Of a stretch of DNA of 64,000 nucleotides, positions 11,467 to 23,467 are shown in pieces. Source of the DNA: Ziziphus jujuba. Lineage: Eukaryota; Streptophyta; Magnoliopsida; Rosales; Rhamnaceae. The notes below the pieces were generated by a model. The model was not told the DNA's origin. It saw nothing but the letters and a program-made list of their open reading frames with translations, and did not search any database. Position 1 is the first letter of the stretch. Each line of letters begins with the position of its first letter. The stretch is from positions 14,468,501-14,532,500 of the forward strand of contig NC_083386.1 in the NCBI RefSeq assembly GCF_031755915.1, written 5' to 3'. Both the position numbers and the translations under genes were made by a program.

Positions 11467-11936
11467 TGTTAACAAAAAAATTAGGAAAAATAAAATAAAT
11501 AAATAATTTTAGAACCTGTATGAAATAGAGTGAGTGATACGGATTGATCCCAGGCCTGTGTGATACCACAGTATCTTAAGATGATTTTGGCACCACCCAT
11601 GCAGATAACTCTGTGATGTTTGTCTCCCGGGATACAGCAGATGGTTAGATCTTGGACCTCGCACCACCAAAATCTTTCACTGCAAACTGTATGTACCTAA
11701 GCTTTGCCTCACTAACACAATACAAAATGATTCCTCAAAATTTCTCTTTATACTCAAAAAGAGCTCAAGAAAAATAGTTTGCTTCATTCTTCCAGATGCT
11801 CATTTTATCAAAAACCCATGTAGCATCAAAAACCACAATGTAAGGATGATTAAAAGGCAAGCTATCAATTCCCTTAAAATCCATAAAACACTTATTAATG
11901 AAAAATCATTCACACCCTTTATTTTAAAACGATACA
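11467..11936 (-). repeat. 5' LTR of nested copia
   Basis: On the + strand it starts TGTTAACA and ends …AAAACGATACA, followed by the target duplicate CAACA. It is paired with 5468-5920. In element orientation its inner edge is the TGTTAAC side, and the bases inside it (11440-11466) do not resemble the common primer site. Confidence 0.93.
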
Positions 11937-11941
11937 CAACA

Positions 11942-12139
11942 ACTTCAGGGTTGTGGCATCAAAGGCTAGGTAATCTCAACCCTAGATTGTTACATGTTTT
12001 AAATAAGAATAATTTAGTTATTTCAAATTGGCTTAAATGTTCTTCATTATGTGTTAGTTGTCAAAAGGGGAAATATTGTAAATTGGATTTGAATGGTTCT
12101 AGTAGTTTCACTGGTTCTCCTTTGGAGAAAATTCTTTAG
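11942..12139 (+). pseudogene. Host copia GAG_pre-integrase domain (resumed)
   Basis: The + strand reads SGLWHQRLGNLNPRLLHVLN, then NNLVISNWLKCSSLCVSCQK and FTGSPLEKIL. This is the His/Cys zinc-binding domain before integrase, with HxxxxxxxxxH and CxxC intact. It directly continues the host copia reading interrupted at 5467, which proves the nesting. The frame stops at 12137 and no integrase core follows. Confidence 0.88.
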
Positions 12140-12898
12140 TATTTTGATAAAAGTCAATTATGTGTAATTAAAGGACAAACAAGACGATTTTGCTATCTTG
12201 TTACTCATTGTGTAAAACATGATCTCATTATTTGCAGGATGAAATTATGTAAATTATTTCCAATTGTATAAAGCAATACAAAATAAAATTATTTTGGTGG
12301 ATTGCTATAGCTAGATCAAATTTATTTCTGTTGGTAAGAGAGGGAAGTAAATGTGGCAGCATATTGGATTGAATTGGCTCGGAATAGATTGAATTGTGTT
12401 AAGGTGATATAAAATATATGATGACTCACCTTTAATAATCTAAGCGTTTGGAAGAATTAGTAATTCAATTGATTGTAAAGCATGTTCGAAAGAGAAATTA
12501 AGTTATGAATTTTTAGGAATCTAGTAATGTCAGATGATCTGCATATAATTCTTTTACAAAGATTCCTTTTTCTTCTTAACCTTTGTTCTGCTTATAAGCA
12601 TATGACCGAAAAAGGCAACAAAATTAAAAGTAACTCATAGAGGTGAAGAATTTTGTTAATGAATAAAACTTATTAATTAGTTTTGAGATTCTTTATGCTT
12701 ATTTTATCCTAGTTTTTGAGTAAAAAATTGGCCTCAAATAAATGAAAAGAAGGAATTGTTTCTTCAGGTAAAAAATGTAGCAAGTCATGATCAACATCTA
12801 GTTTATAGCTATATCTAAAATTTGCAATATATAATTTGCATTCAAGATTTAATTTTTAATATAATTCCATATTAAAATTAGCTTCTCAAATATGTTAG
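12140..12898. other. No gene seen
   Basis: A/T-rich sequence without a readable protein or repeat partner that I can recognise. It separates the truncated host copia from the next copia LTR. Confidence 0.5.
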
Positions 12899-13310
12899 TG
12901 CTAATACACAATAACTTAACCAAACACGCTTTAATCATACATATTAATATAATTGTAGAAATGTATTTAATCAGATTACTAACCTCTTTAACGTAGCTAC
13001 CATTGATTCATTTGTACCTTTTGAATCTCATTATTTGCCAATAATTAATAAATAGTAAAAGTAATAATAATAAAACAGGGAGTAAGCCCATTGGTTATTT
13101 AGATAGAATAGGCCATTCAGTTCAGTGGGCTAACTAAAAAATATTATAAAGAGTATGTTCCTAAGGGCCATATTGCAAAAGTCAGCAAACATGCTAATTC
13201 ATTATTGGCATAAATAAGCCCTATAAATCCCATGATTATGGTTGGTGCATATATAAAATATCTAAAATCTCTCATTTAAACTACATAATCATCATATATA
13301 AGTACAGACT
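12899..13310 (-). repeat. 3' LTR of copia F (approximate right edge)
   Basis: It starts TGCTAATACACAATAA and matches 26367-26950 through many blocks: accaaacacgctttaatcat, tgtatttaatcagattac, taaatagtaaaagtaataa and ccctataaat. It is shorter than its partner, lacking a ~170-bp stretch corresponding to 26545-26690. The right edge is uncertain. Confidence 0.8.
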
Positions 13311-13329
13311 CGCTAATTATATAATCTTC

Positions 13330-13610
13330 CAAAAGAAAATATCATTTCATCTAAGCATATCACATGCTTACAGGGCATGCCAACATACTAGACTAGGCAG
13401 TAGAGATTCTTTCAGTAAATTTTTGAAAGCTAGATAATATTTCAACTAAGTAGGTTGCATGTCATGAACTCAACCTAGGTGGTAGAGATTTACCTTATCA
13501 TATGCTATCCCCAAGTACACGATATCATTTCATTTGAGCATATTGTGTACCGATAGGATACAATAAAATACTCAAATTAGGCAGTAAGAACTCACTATGT
13601 TACCAGTGGA
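13330..13610. repeat. Imperfect ~85-90-bp tandem repeat, about three units
   Basis: Recurring phrases are aaatatcatttcatctaagc / gatatcatttcatttgagc and ctaggcagtagagatt / ctaggtggtagagatt / ttaggcagtaagaact. They recur at 13340-13400, 13470-13530 and 13570-13600. The block lies inside copia F between the 3' LTR and the end of RNase H, probably an element 3' untranslated region. Confidence 0.6.
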
Positions 13611-13829
13611 TCTATATACACATATGCGGACTAAAAGTTTTAAAAAGTCTACAAGTACAAAAAGCAACAATATATGTAATAAACATCTAAGATATAAACA
13701 ATGATCCACATACATACATATATTACTCACAAGACAATACTCAATCATATACAACATATAACATGGATATTACTGCATTATTATAAACTCTCATTAAGCC
13801 ACAATAGTCTCAACTATTCCACAATCTCA

Positions 13830-14690
13830 TACATAATGCATGCTCCTCAAACAAGTTTATAGGCTAGCCTTTATTAATGGGTTTGCCACTATGTTGTAAT
13901 AGGTGCGTACACAAAAAAATGAAACTCTCAATAAAATGATATAGCTGCAAAATTACCACAAAACAACATTATTGGCCATATAAAAAACGTGCATCCAAAG
14001 CATGTATCATAGTCTTAAAACATGCTACATATTCTGCCTCTATAATCAACAAATCTATACATGTTTGTTCAACACTATTTCACAAAACACTCATATTATT
14101 ATGATAAAAAATATTCCACGTATTGAACTTTTAATTATCTATATATGGCCAAAATATTCATCTCATAAAACCCTATTACAACAAAATAGTAGTGCTATAA
14201 TCTTAAAATAAACAAGACTACGCTACCACCATAATTAGCTTTCGATATCCCTACTAAATCTAAGTAGTGGTGCAAAGATTCCAAAATAAATATGATATTT
14301 CATGATACACATAACTTGGACTACTCAAATGTTTATGAGAATACACCTATAACAAAACAACACTAGATAATGTGCAAATTTAAGTATACATCAAACTACC
14401 AAGTGCAAAAAAATTTAAGACTACACTCACTTGTCCTTTTGTCACTCTCTCATTTCTAAAACACTAATCCTTAAAAAGCATGTCATCTTTAACCACTGAT
14501 ACCAAACTAGGAGAATTATTATGCATATTACAACTTTTCATGATCCTATCAATATAGGCTTTCTAAGATAACTGCAATATGCAATTAGCCTTGTCTCGAA
14601 GAATCTTTGTTTCCAATATAAATGAAACCTTTTTAGATCCTTCATATAAAAAAAAAGCTATACAACATTTATCACTCCATCCTTCATTTC
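13830..14690 (-). pseudogene. Copia F RT tail and RNase H
   Basis: Minus-strand frames give KVSFILETKILRDKANCILQ and KAYIDRIMKSCNMHN (RT C-terminal part) near 14490-14620. IEAEYVACFKTMIHAL (RNase H) follows near 13990-14050, and the terminal GKPINKG-PINLFEEHAL (the usual NIADPLTKGL block) near 13850-13910. Multiple stops and frameshifts are present. This is the continuation of the RT fragment at 23468-24000 on the other side of the inserted gypsy. Confidence 0.8.
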
Positions 14691-14782
14691 ATAGCAAGGT
14701 TCGGTAGGATTTCCCCAATCGAGGCTTATCTAGGGTTGTGGTAAAGAATCTTAAATGAGTCCTAACAGAGTGGTATCAGAGC
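14690..14782 (+). repeat. 5' LTR stub of gypsy E and its primer site
   Basis: The last ~75 bp of the LTR (aaggttcggtaggatttccc … gagtcctaaca, ending 14767) match the ends of the other two family LTRs, at 22430-22503 and 23400-23467. Three bases later TGGTATCAGAGC (14771-14782) is an exact tRNA-Met-type primer site. The other ~2.8 kb of the LTR are gone. Confidence 0.88.
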
Positions 14783-14874
14783 TTTAGATTTCTATATCCT
14801 TAAGGGACTGTGCATTGTTGTATATCCCATTTGCTTTTATTCTTTTATTTTGATTGTGCTGAAGTGTCATTCCT

Positions 14875-15290
14875 TTGTTCAAGAGAATTCATCGCCCGAG
14901 TTGGTATAACTTCAATCCCCTTAGGGTGTCAATTAGAGATCGTCACCCCTATAGGAAAGTCCCTATAGCCTTATTAGATGGTCAAGGATTGCCTTTTCTA
15001 TATAGAAAATCAAGTGATGGAAGTAGATCTGATTTTGTTAGACTTTTTGAGCTTGATGTGATCCTAAGAATGGATTGGTTAGCTACGAATCATGCCTTTA
15101 TAGATTGCTATAGCAAAGAAATGATATTTAGGTGAGCAAACCGACCAAAGGTGGTGTTTCTTGGAGAAGTTAGGAGGTATTTACTAAGGTTAATTTTTGC
15201 CCTCACTGCTAAAAAGCAATTTGAAAAAGGTTGCCAGGGATATATAGCTCATATGGTTAATACCTAAGTAGGTGGTATTAGGTTGGAAGA
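14875..15290 (+). pseudogene. Gypsy E protease remnant
   Basis: A short open stretch ends LFELDVILRMDWLATNHAFI-DC, the well-conserved end of plant gypsy aspartic protease (usually DVILGMDWL). The N-terminal half with the catalytic DTGA/DSGA loop and the whole of gag are not present between the primer site and here, so ~1.5-2 kb have been deleted. Confidence 0.8.
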
Positions 15291-16480
15291 CATGCTCATG
15301 GTGAGAGACTTTTCGAATGTGTTTCCCGATGAGTTACTTGGGTTACCATCGGAGAGAGAGATCGACTTTGCCATTGAATTGGTTCTGGGCACTGCAGCTA
15401 TTTCTTTACCACCGTATCATATGGCTCTAGCAGAGTTGAGGGAGCTAAAAGTTTAGCTGCAAGATCTAGTGGATAAAGATTTCATCAGACGGAACGTGTC
15501 ACCTTGGGGAGCATTCCTCTTGTTTGTGAAGGAGAAAGATGGTAGCCTAAGGTTGTGCATTGAGTATCAACAACTTAGCAAGGTGACCATCCCTAACCAT
15601 TACCCATTCTTGTTTGATCAACTTTAAGGTGCCAAGGTGTTTTCCAATATTGACTCAAGTTTTGGATATCATTAAGTTAAGAATCCAAGAGTTAGACATC
15701 CCTAAAACTGCCTTCAAGATGAGGTACAAGCACCATGAGTTCTTAGTGATGTTGTTTGGGCTTACCATGCCCCAGCATCCTTCATGGACTTGATAAAACG
15801 TGTGTTCTGCCCATAGAGGGGCTTGTGAAGCATTTAAAGAAAGTGCCTCGGACCTTGAGGTAGCACTAGCTTTATGCTAAGTTAGATAAGTATGAGTTTT
15901 GACTAGACCAAGTGGGTTTTCTCATGCACATCGTATTAGCAGATGGAATTTATCTAGATCTCGAGAAAGTGAAAGCCATGTTGAATTGGGAATGCCCTAC
16001 TACAATAACAGAGGTGCAAAGTTTTCTTAGCCTAGCTAGATACTGTCGCCCTTTCATAGAAGAATTTTCAAAAATAGGAAGGCCACTCCATTACCTAACT
16101 CGAAAAGGAGTTAATTTCAAATGGACGACAGTTGTGAGCAAAGCTTCTAAGAGTTAAAGGATGGTATTTACAGTTGTCTTAACTTTACTCGATGGGAACG
16201 AAGGTTTCAGATGCTATTGTGACGCATCCTATCAAGATCTAGATTGCGTATTAATGCATAATCAAAAGGTGGTTGTGTATGCCTCATGAAAATTAAGGCC
16301 ATGTGCCAAGTCTACACCAACCATAAGAGCTTCAAGTACACCTTCACCCAAAATGAGTTAAACATGAAACAAAGGAGGTGGATGGAGTTGTTAAAGGACT
16401 ACGATTGTGTGATTGACTATCACCTAGGCAAAGCGAATGTGGTAGCTGACACTTTATGTAGAAAAGCTATTGGATCCTTT
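15291..16480 (+). pseudogene. Gypsy E reverse transcriptase and RNase H
   Basis: The RT reading begins FSNVFPDEL near 15310 and gives [29 protein letters not shown] and [20 protein letters not shown]. Damaged blocks follow, then the connection domain YLDLEKVKAMLNWECPTTIT and LSLARYCRPFIEEFSKIGR (15912-16157). RNase H follows with [20 protein letters not shown] and the VVADTLCRK end block (16286-16470). The YxDD site and the RNase H start are lost to stops and deletions. Confidence 0.85.
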
Positions 16481-17870
16481 GCTAATATACAATTGATCCA
16501 ACTTCCTCTCATGGTTGAGTTGAAAAAAATGGGAGTGGTGATGCACATGCATCCTTCTGGAGTCCTCTTGGCTAGTCTTCTTATGCGACCACTATCAATG
16601 GATCGCATATTAGAGAACCAAATGGAAGTTCCTAAGTTGAGGATGATTAAAAGTAAAGTACAAGAGGGTTTTTATCCGGAGTTCTCTATAAGGAAGGATG
16701 GAGTCCTTATGTATAAAGGTAGGATCTGTGTTACTAACATCCCTGAGGTTAAGCAGGAGATTCTAGAATAAGCGCATAGTTTGATGTATGTGATTCACCC
16801 CAAGAGCACCAAAATGTATCGGATGCTGATAAAGTACTACAGGTAGATTGGCGTGAAAAGGGAAGTTGCAGATTTTATGTCAAAGTGTTTGATGTGCCAA
16901 TAAGTGAAGGTAGAAAGGTAGAGACCTTCAGCACAACTCCAATCCTTAATTATCCTTATATGGAAGTGGGAGCAACTCAATATGAACTTTGTGTTCAAAC
17001 TTCCTCCCATAGCAAGAAGGTATGATGGCATTTGGGTGATCATTCATTAACTCACTAAGTTAGTGAACTTCCTGCCTGTTCGAGAACGTTTTTCACTAGA
17101 GAAGTTAGCCGAGCTGTTCATGAAGCATATCGTGAGTCTACATGGAATACTTGTCACCATTAAATCTGATCGAGACCCATACTTTACTTTATGATTATGG
17201 CGAAAGTTAGCATATGCGCTTAAAGCAAGGCTTAATTACAATATCGCTTCCATAGACCAATGGACAAGCATAACACACCATTCAGACCTTGGAGGATATG
17301 TTGAGATCGTGTATCATGCAATTACAAAGGAGCTGGGATAAGCAATTACCACTGGTAGAGTTTTTTAAATAATAACAGCTACCAAGTGAGCGTCGGGATG
17401 TCCCCATATGAGCCCTATATGGAAGACAGTGCCAGATCCTATTGTGTTGGAGTGAAGTGGGTGAGAAGAAGCTCCTTACAGAACATGGACAAGGTGAGAG
17501 TCATTCAAGAAAGGTTGAAAGTTCCTAGGACCAATAGAAGAGTTACGCCTATGTACATAGAAAAGATCTTAAGTTTGAAGTTGGTGATTGGATTTTTTTA
17601 AAGCTATCTCCATGGAAAGAAGTTGTGTGCTTTGACCGACAAGGGAAGCTAAGTCCTTGTTGGATAGGCCCGTACAAGATAATCGAGAGAATTGGCCCAA
17701 TAGCATACAGGTTAGTACTACCAAAGAAGTTAGCACGAGTAAAAAACTTGTTTCAAGTTTCGATGCTGCAGAAGTACATTACGAACCCCATCGTACATGT
17801 TTGAGACTCCTAACATCGAGTTGAGAGAAGACCTATTATACCTGGAGTAGCCACTGTAAATCTTCATTAA
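16481..17870 (+). pseudogene. Gypsy E integrase and C-terminal part
   Basis: Blocks in order: [16 protein letters not shown] (16690-16740), the zinc region near 16770-16900, the catalytic core with MNFVFKLP and WVIIH near 16980-17045, FSLEKLAELF near 17090, and the ISDRD-like site near 17160. The C-terminal VCFDRQGKLSPCWIGPYKII and FQVSMLQKYI follow near 17620-17790. Stops are scattered throughout. No clear chromodomain follows, so the tail ends near 17870. Confidence 0.82.
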
Positions 17871-17973
17871 GGAGGGGACGTGGTAGTCCGAGGCATAGAT
17901 GCATAACCAATACCCCTACCTGTTCCAGGGATGCACGAAATTTCGTAGTAAAATTTTTTACCAAAGGGTAGAT

Positions 17974-20900
17974 TGTAACATCCCGTCTCAAAGTATACAG
18001 AAATGTTTCAGGTGTTAATTGAATTTGACCGAGTTGATAGGCATTGATTGAGTGGGGTACATGTTGAATTTTTGTTTTGGATGGAGTTTCACTTTAACTA
18101 AGGCACCATTGTGAAGTATACATTGCCTCGAGTTCATGGACTAGTATCACGTCAAAAACGGAGATGTGGTTCGAAAGTTATAAGCAAAACAAGTTATAGT
18201 CTGATCTGTTCGAGTGGTGCTGTGTTTGACTTTTTATTCTTGTAAAATTTGGTTTTGACTCATACATGGTTGTAAAGTACTCGTTATTACGAATTCATAA
18301 ACTAGTGGCATGCTTAATTCAAATATTTGGCTAAAAAGTTATGGATATGCGAAATTTTTTTTAGAATGCGGTTACCTTGTATCAATTTGTGTGTTTATGA
18401 AAACTTGTGTACAGCACCCACTGACATTGTGCCATGTGTCAAAAATCTAACCAATCACATGAGTGCATAGTGGCACTCATGGGTGGTTTGATTGGTGGAG
18501 AAGGATATGAGAGAAGAGAGAGAAGGAGGAGAGAGAAAGAGGAGATTGGAAAAACAATCTATCACTATTGGTTCATCATGCGAAGGTCACCGTCGTTGTG
18601 CAAGTGCCGGACCACCAGGTCAGTCGCCTCAAGATCGATCTGTTAGCTAAGTTTCATGGCTGGTAAGCCGGTGATGCACTAGGATCGGCCAAATTTTTTA
18701 TGGCGGCACCACCTGCTTTGCCAATTGCTTTGTTTCAATCAAGCCATACTCTTGTTGCATCACCCATGCCAACATATTACGCACCGTCCAAGTGACCTCT
18801 CCACCAATTTTCACTGCCAGTGGCCATCGGATGTGCGTGCACTGGTGAGGTTTACTGGCAATGGAGGTGGCTTGTCGGAATCCTTGGTTCTGGCAAGTTC
18901 CAATGTGTCCACTGACCTATATCCTTTGTTTTGACCTTTCTAAACCCAAATTCGATGTTTGTTTCATCCAAATCTCAACAGATTAGGACATTCAGGGATA
19001 ATTAGTACCCAAGATTCTCAGTTAGATTGCAACCACCACCAGCTCAATCTTCGAGAGGTAAAACTGGATCTTATATCCTCGTATTATAAGCTTCATTTTG
19101 GTATATAATTTGTGCATTTTGGACAATGTTTGTGTTGGCTCCCTAGGTAAACCATGTATATTATACCCGATTGAAATATTATTTTAATCGATATGGTGTG
19201 TTGTTGATATGTCAGGCATCTGTGTGAATTGTAGGACCGATCTTGTGGAGGATCTCGAGTGATCCACGCATTTAATGTGAGTGATCCTTTTTCAAAAATT
19301 ATTTTTGGGCTATTAAAAATATGTATTGTGTTATTTGAATTTCTGAAAAATATTGTAAGTGTTAATATTTAAGAAAAATTGCTATTTAATTTCATTGTGC
19401 AAATTTATCTAGATTTAAATATATGTGTTGCATAAAATTTATATTTATGGTTTTAAAGAAAATTATTGTTAAATTTATCATGCAAAATAAAATAAATTTA
19501 TGTGAATTTAATTATATGTGAATCTGTGCGATTTAATGTAATTTTTGCATAAATCAATTTTAAGGTTTTGAGAAAAAATAATTGTAATAATTTATTGTGC
19601 TCAAAAATATATTTGTGCATTTAAATATTTATGAATTTGGATGTGTGGTGGTAAAAATTGAATTATTTTAAATTGTTGGATTTATGATGATGGTTTAAAA
19701 GAAAATGTGAAATTTTATGGGTTAGAAAAATGTATAAACCTGGTGGCATTTTATGAAATTTATGATATTTGTAATATTTTTTATCTTGCAGTTTTAGATG
19801 CATCATATAGTACTAGTTTTTTGTACTATATTTGTTAATGAGTGAGCAAATATGTATGATCATCCTGTAGGAGGTATGGACTTGAGGATCAGCAAGTATT
19901 TTGCACTATGAGCATCAACTAACTCTTCCATGGTTTGTGTAACACCCCGTCCTGAACCATGTCGGAATTTTTGCACGTTGACCGTTGACTTTGACTTTGA
20001 TCGTTGACCAAAGGGGTCAAAAGTTAACTTTTTGACCCGGTTGGAATTCTAGGTTGACTGAGGTACCGTTATGAAGTACACGTTGGCATGAGTTCGTAGA
20101 CTAGTAGCACGTTGAAAACGGAGCTGCGGTTTGAAAGTTATGAACCTGTAGAGTTTTTCAAATACTGTATTATTTTAATATTATTTTTTAAACATGTAAC
20201 GATGTGCCACGTGTGACTTAATAAACGTGACCATGTGTCACCATGTTGAGATGCCACATGTCAACCATGTTTAATACCAAATTATTTTATTGTTATTTTA
20301 TATAATAATATTATTTTTAATATTATTTAATTATTTTTATTTTATTTTGTTTTCTTTTTTCTTTTTCTTTTTCTTTTTCTTTTCTTTTCCCCACGTGGGA
20401 AAAAAGGGCACGGGCCCTTCTTCTTCTTCTTCTTCTTCTTCTTCTTCTTCTTTTCTTCTTCCTTTCCCTTCCTTTCTCCCTCTCGGGTCTTGCCGTTTTT
20501 TTTAATTCCGGCCACCATAAGCTACACGCGCCGGCCATAGACGTAGCCCAACCGCCGGTGAGCTCACCAGCCAAATTTGGCTGCCGGCCGGCCGGCGACG
20601 CGCCCAGATCGGGCCGGCGAAGTCGAGGCGGCGGGTTGAAATTTTTCCGGCGATTCTCGCCGTTTCCGGCCAGCCCAATCCAAATTACCACTCCTCTCCT
20701 CCTATTTTGGGTCCTCTAAGTCCAAATATGACCTCCAATCTCCAAAATTCGAAGCGGTTTGCGAGATACGAGGAATTGAATCTCGGCCGAAACTTTCCGG
20801 CCACCTCCGGCGAAATTGGGGTCGATGGGGACTGGTAATGTGATCCTCGTTCCACGAGCTTCAATTCGGAGCACCAGTGAGTCGTGGAATTGATCCCATG

Positions 20901-23467
20901 GTGGATCATGGTTTAATTCCATGCTCCAGGTGAGTGACCCACCTTGAAAACTATTTTGGGCAATTAATTATATTTATGTGGTGTTGAATCGATATCTGTA
21001 ATTTGTGCTCATGTGGCGTATTTTAAATATAATCGGGAAAAATATTATTTTATATATATTTACCCATTAGTGCTAAACGAAATTTTGGGTTACTAAGAAA
21101 TTTCCGATTATTATTTTATTGTGATTAAATGGTATTTATTACACATGAGCAAGTATTTTCAGTAATTAATTGTGTCTGGATTTTATATTATCTTTGGGCA
21201 TAATTGGTTTAAATATTTTAAGGAAAATTATTTGTTTAAATTGGTGGTTTAATTTTCATCATTATGCCCGTGGTATATTATTTGTTGAATCGCGTGTTGT
21301 GAGGAAAATTATTTTTATTGGTTATTGGTTATCGATGTTTTCGTACCGGGTTGTTAAATGAAAATATGCGGGATGGTATTTGTGAAAATTTGGTATATTT
21401 CCCATGGTAAATTTGGAAAAACGGTACGGTTGATTTAATAATTATTTTAGACGCACTCATACAATATTGGTGTTCTGGTGTATGTACACGTGGTTTAGCG
21501 CGCAAGTATTATGTGGTTTAGCACGCAAGTATTATGTCTCCCGTGAGTTGCCATTGGACTAAGGGCAGGCAAGTCTTATATATTGCGCATCAGCCGCCCC
21601 CTTCCTTGGCCGGGATGACGGTTTCAGCAGCGGTACTGTCGGGACGCCGAAGTGCCGTTTGCAAGTTTCTCTCTTTAATCTCCCCGCCAGTCGGTGCTCA
21701 GGACGCTGGGTATCGGAGGACATCACTGGTATATGGTGTGGTGCGTCAAGTGTAAATTTTCAGATAAAGTTTCAAACCCCAAAGGTGTTCAAAAATTATT
21801 TATTATAATTTATTACATTTTATTTATATTGGGGTATTTATTTATTTATTATTTATCAAATGGTTTGATCCCTTGGTTTTCGGGAGGTACGAATATCGGG
21901 TTTTGTGAAAATGTTTTAAAAAGGGGAACATTTCCAACGGAGTGAATAGTGAGGGTTTTGAGAGAAAGTATTACTTCAAATGTTTATTTATTTATTTATT
22001 TAATTGTTCGGTATTGATTAATTAAATCCCTCTATTTGGTATATTATTAATATTAAAGGTGTTCAGTAGTTAGGGTCACTCACTAAGATGATTAGCATCT
22101 CACGTTTTCAAATTCCGTTCCCCTAGGTCCAGGTTGGAGACGTTGATTGTCCGGGGCAAGCCCAACGTCTTAGTTCATTGCCGAAAGTCCAAAAAGTATC
22201 TCTTCCCTTTTTCCTCTTCATCTTGTATTGCTTCTTCTCTGTCATTGTATTAATTCCACATTTATGCACTGGGTTGCTGTTATTCTTTGGAGTGCTGTAA
22301 ATTTGTGGAATCAATTTATAGTATTGTGGGAGGAATAAGGGGATGCTTTTAGAAGTGTGTTTTCAGTGCAGGAAATTTTTTATTAGTCCTACCCTTAGGG
22401 GAGGTGCTGCCGGATTTTCCGTTGGAAGGTTCGGTCGGTAGTATTTCCCTGGGATCAGGGCTTGTCTAGGGTTCCAGGGAGGAATTCTAGATGGGTCCTG
22501 ACAGTTTGGATGACTGGTTATAGTATCGGTATTTTGGGATGCCACAGTGACTGTTTACAGGTTTCTCTTTTTAACCTACCCAACAGAGTGATACTTGGGT
22601 GCTGGGTAGCACTGGCACCACTTAGTATTTAATGTGGTGCATCAGGTTGTTATCAAAACGAAGTGTTTTAAAATGTATTTTATTGTATTTTTATTTTCAA
22701 ATTTATGTTTTAAACTAATTAAAATATTACTTTTATTATTTAATTAATTAATTTAATCAAAATTTTATATATTAATGAAAATCTTAACTTTTATATTAGA
22801 TTTCCCTAATATAAATTTCACCTATGATTTTGTTTTATTTTATTTTATTGTAACCTTATTTTATTTTATCCTAAATTTAATAATTGTTTATCAATTATTT
22901 TCAATCTATTTTAAATTTTGGGATATAAAAATGATGGACATTGTGAAAATAGTTTTAAATAAGGAAACTTTTCAAATTGAGTGAAATCGTGAGGGTTTTG
23001 AAAAAAAATTCTTAATTTTATTTTTTTGTTATTTTAATTTCTTGTTTATTTATTTTATTATTAATCGCTTTTATTTTATACTATTATTATACTACTATAT
23101 TTTATGCAGTAGTTGGATCACTTACTAGGAGTTGTTGACTATCTAGAATAGAGCCTAGTGCTTTCATTCCACTGCCGAGTTCAATGAAGACCTTTTCATT
23201 TCCTTCTTTTCTTGTAATATTTATTTATTGTTGTGCCTATTCCCTGTATTGTTTTATTTTGAATATTACATGTGTGGAAATATTTGTAGTAAGGTAGAAG
23301 GAATAAGGTGGTGCTCTATAGAAGTGTATTTTTTATGTAGAAAATTTTGTGACATGTCCAACCCTTAGAGAAGATGCTGTCAGATTTTCCGCAGGAATGT
23401 CTGGTAAGGTTCCCCTAGTTGGAGTTTATTTAGGGCTCCGATAAGAAATCTTGGCTGAGTCATAACA
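17974..23467 (+). repeat. 3' LTR of gypsy E, interrupted by a solo LTR
   Basis: It starts TGTAACATCCCGTC after a purine stretch (ccaaagggtagat) and ends …GAGTCATAACA. Removing the insertion 19938-22508 leaves ~2.92 kb. Both halves align in order with the inserted solo LTR: for example gaagtatacattgcctcgag with the block near 20075, and ctgggtagcactggcaccac with the block near 21705. The two copies are clearly diverged. Long LTRs starting TGTAAC-CCCG are typical of some plant gypsy groups. Confidence 0.85.
19938..22503 (+). repeat. Solo LTR (gypsy E family) inserted in the gypsy E 3' LTR
   Basis: It starts TGTAACACCCCGTCC and ends GATGGGTCCTGACA, 2566 bp. The 5-bp target duplication GTTTG is at 19933-19937 and 22504-22508. 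There are no internal coding parts, so it formed by LTR-LTR recombination. It contains a T-rich tract, a (TTC)n run (20420-20455) and a GC-rich stretch (20510-20660) that stand out from the A/T-rich surroundings. Open frames within it are low-complexity artefacts. Confidence 0.92.

Larger units (their letters stand above)
5468..11936 (-). mobile_element. Near-complete Ty1/copia element, nested in the host copia
   Basis: Two direct LTRs (5468-5920 and 11467-11936) enclose, on the minus strand, gag, protease, integrase, RT and RNase H in copia order. The target duplication CAACA is at 5463-5467 and 11937-11941. Length is 6469 bp. The LTRs look roughly 85-90% alike by eye, so the insertion is not recent. 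All reading frames contain stops or frameshifts. The 5' leader (10400-11466) is unusually long. Confidence 0.95.
3807..12139 (+). mobile_element. Ty1/copia relic (host element), split by a nested copia
   Basis: Left LTR 3807-4095, primer site 4096-4107, gag/protease relic 4260-5462, then a 6.47-kb minus-strand copia (5468-11936), then the GAG_pre-integrase domain at 11942-12139. The protein reading resumes right after the insertion, and the 5 bases CAACA occur on both sides. No integrase, RT or 3' LTR of this element is seen after 12139, so it was truncated. Confidence 0.85.
14690..23467 (+). mobile_element. Ty3/gypsy element E inserted in copia F
   Basis: It has a 5' LTR remnant (14690-14767), primer site (14771-14782), protease, RT, RNase H and integrase relics (14875-17870), then a long 3' LTR (17974-23467) that is interrupted by a solo LTR of the same family. 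Gag is missing. Similar 9-10-base words flank it (acatttatca at 14665, acatttgtca at 23468), consistent with loss of the 5' LTR start by deletion. Frames are interrupted throughout. Confidence 0.88.

Noticed and set aside
13330..13610. CRISPR-like array
   Set aside because: The units are imperfect, have no regular spacers and lie in a plant retroelement. CRISPR arrays do not occur here.
20290..20691. Overlapping open frames rich in Phe/Ser and in Arg/Lys on opposite strands
   Set aside because: They are produced by the pyrimidine microsatellite and GC-rich core of the solo LTR. There is no domain, and the composition is low-complexity.
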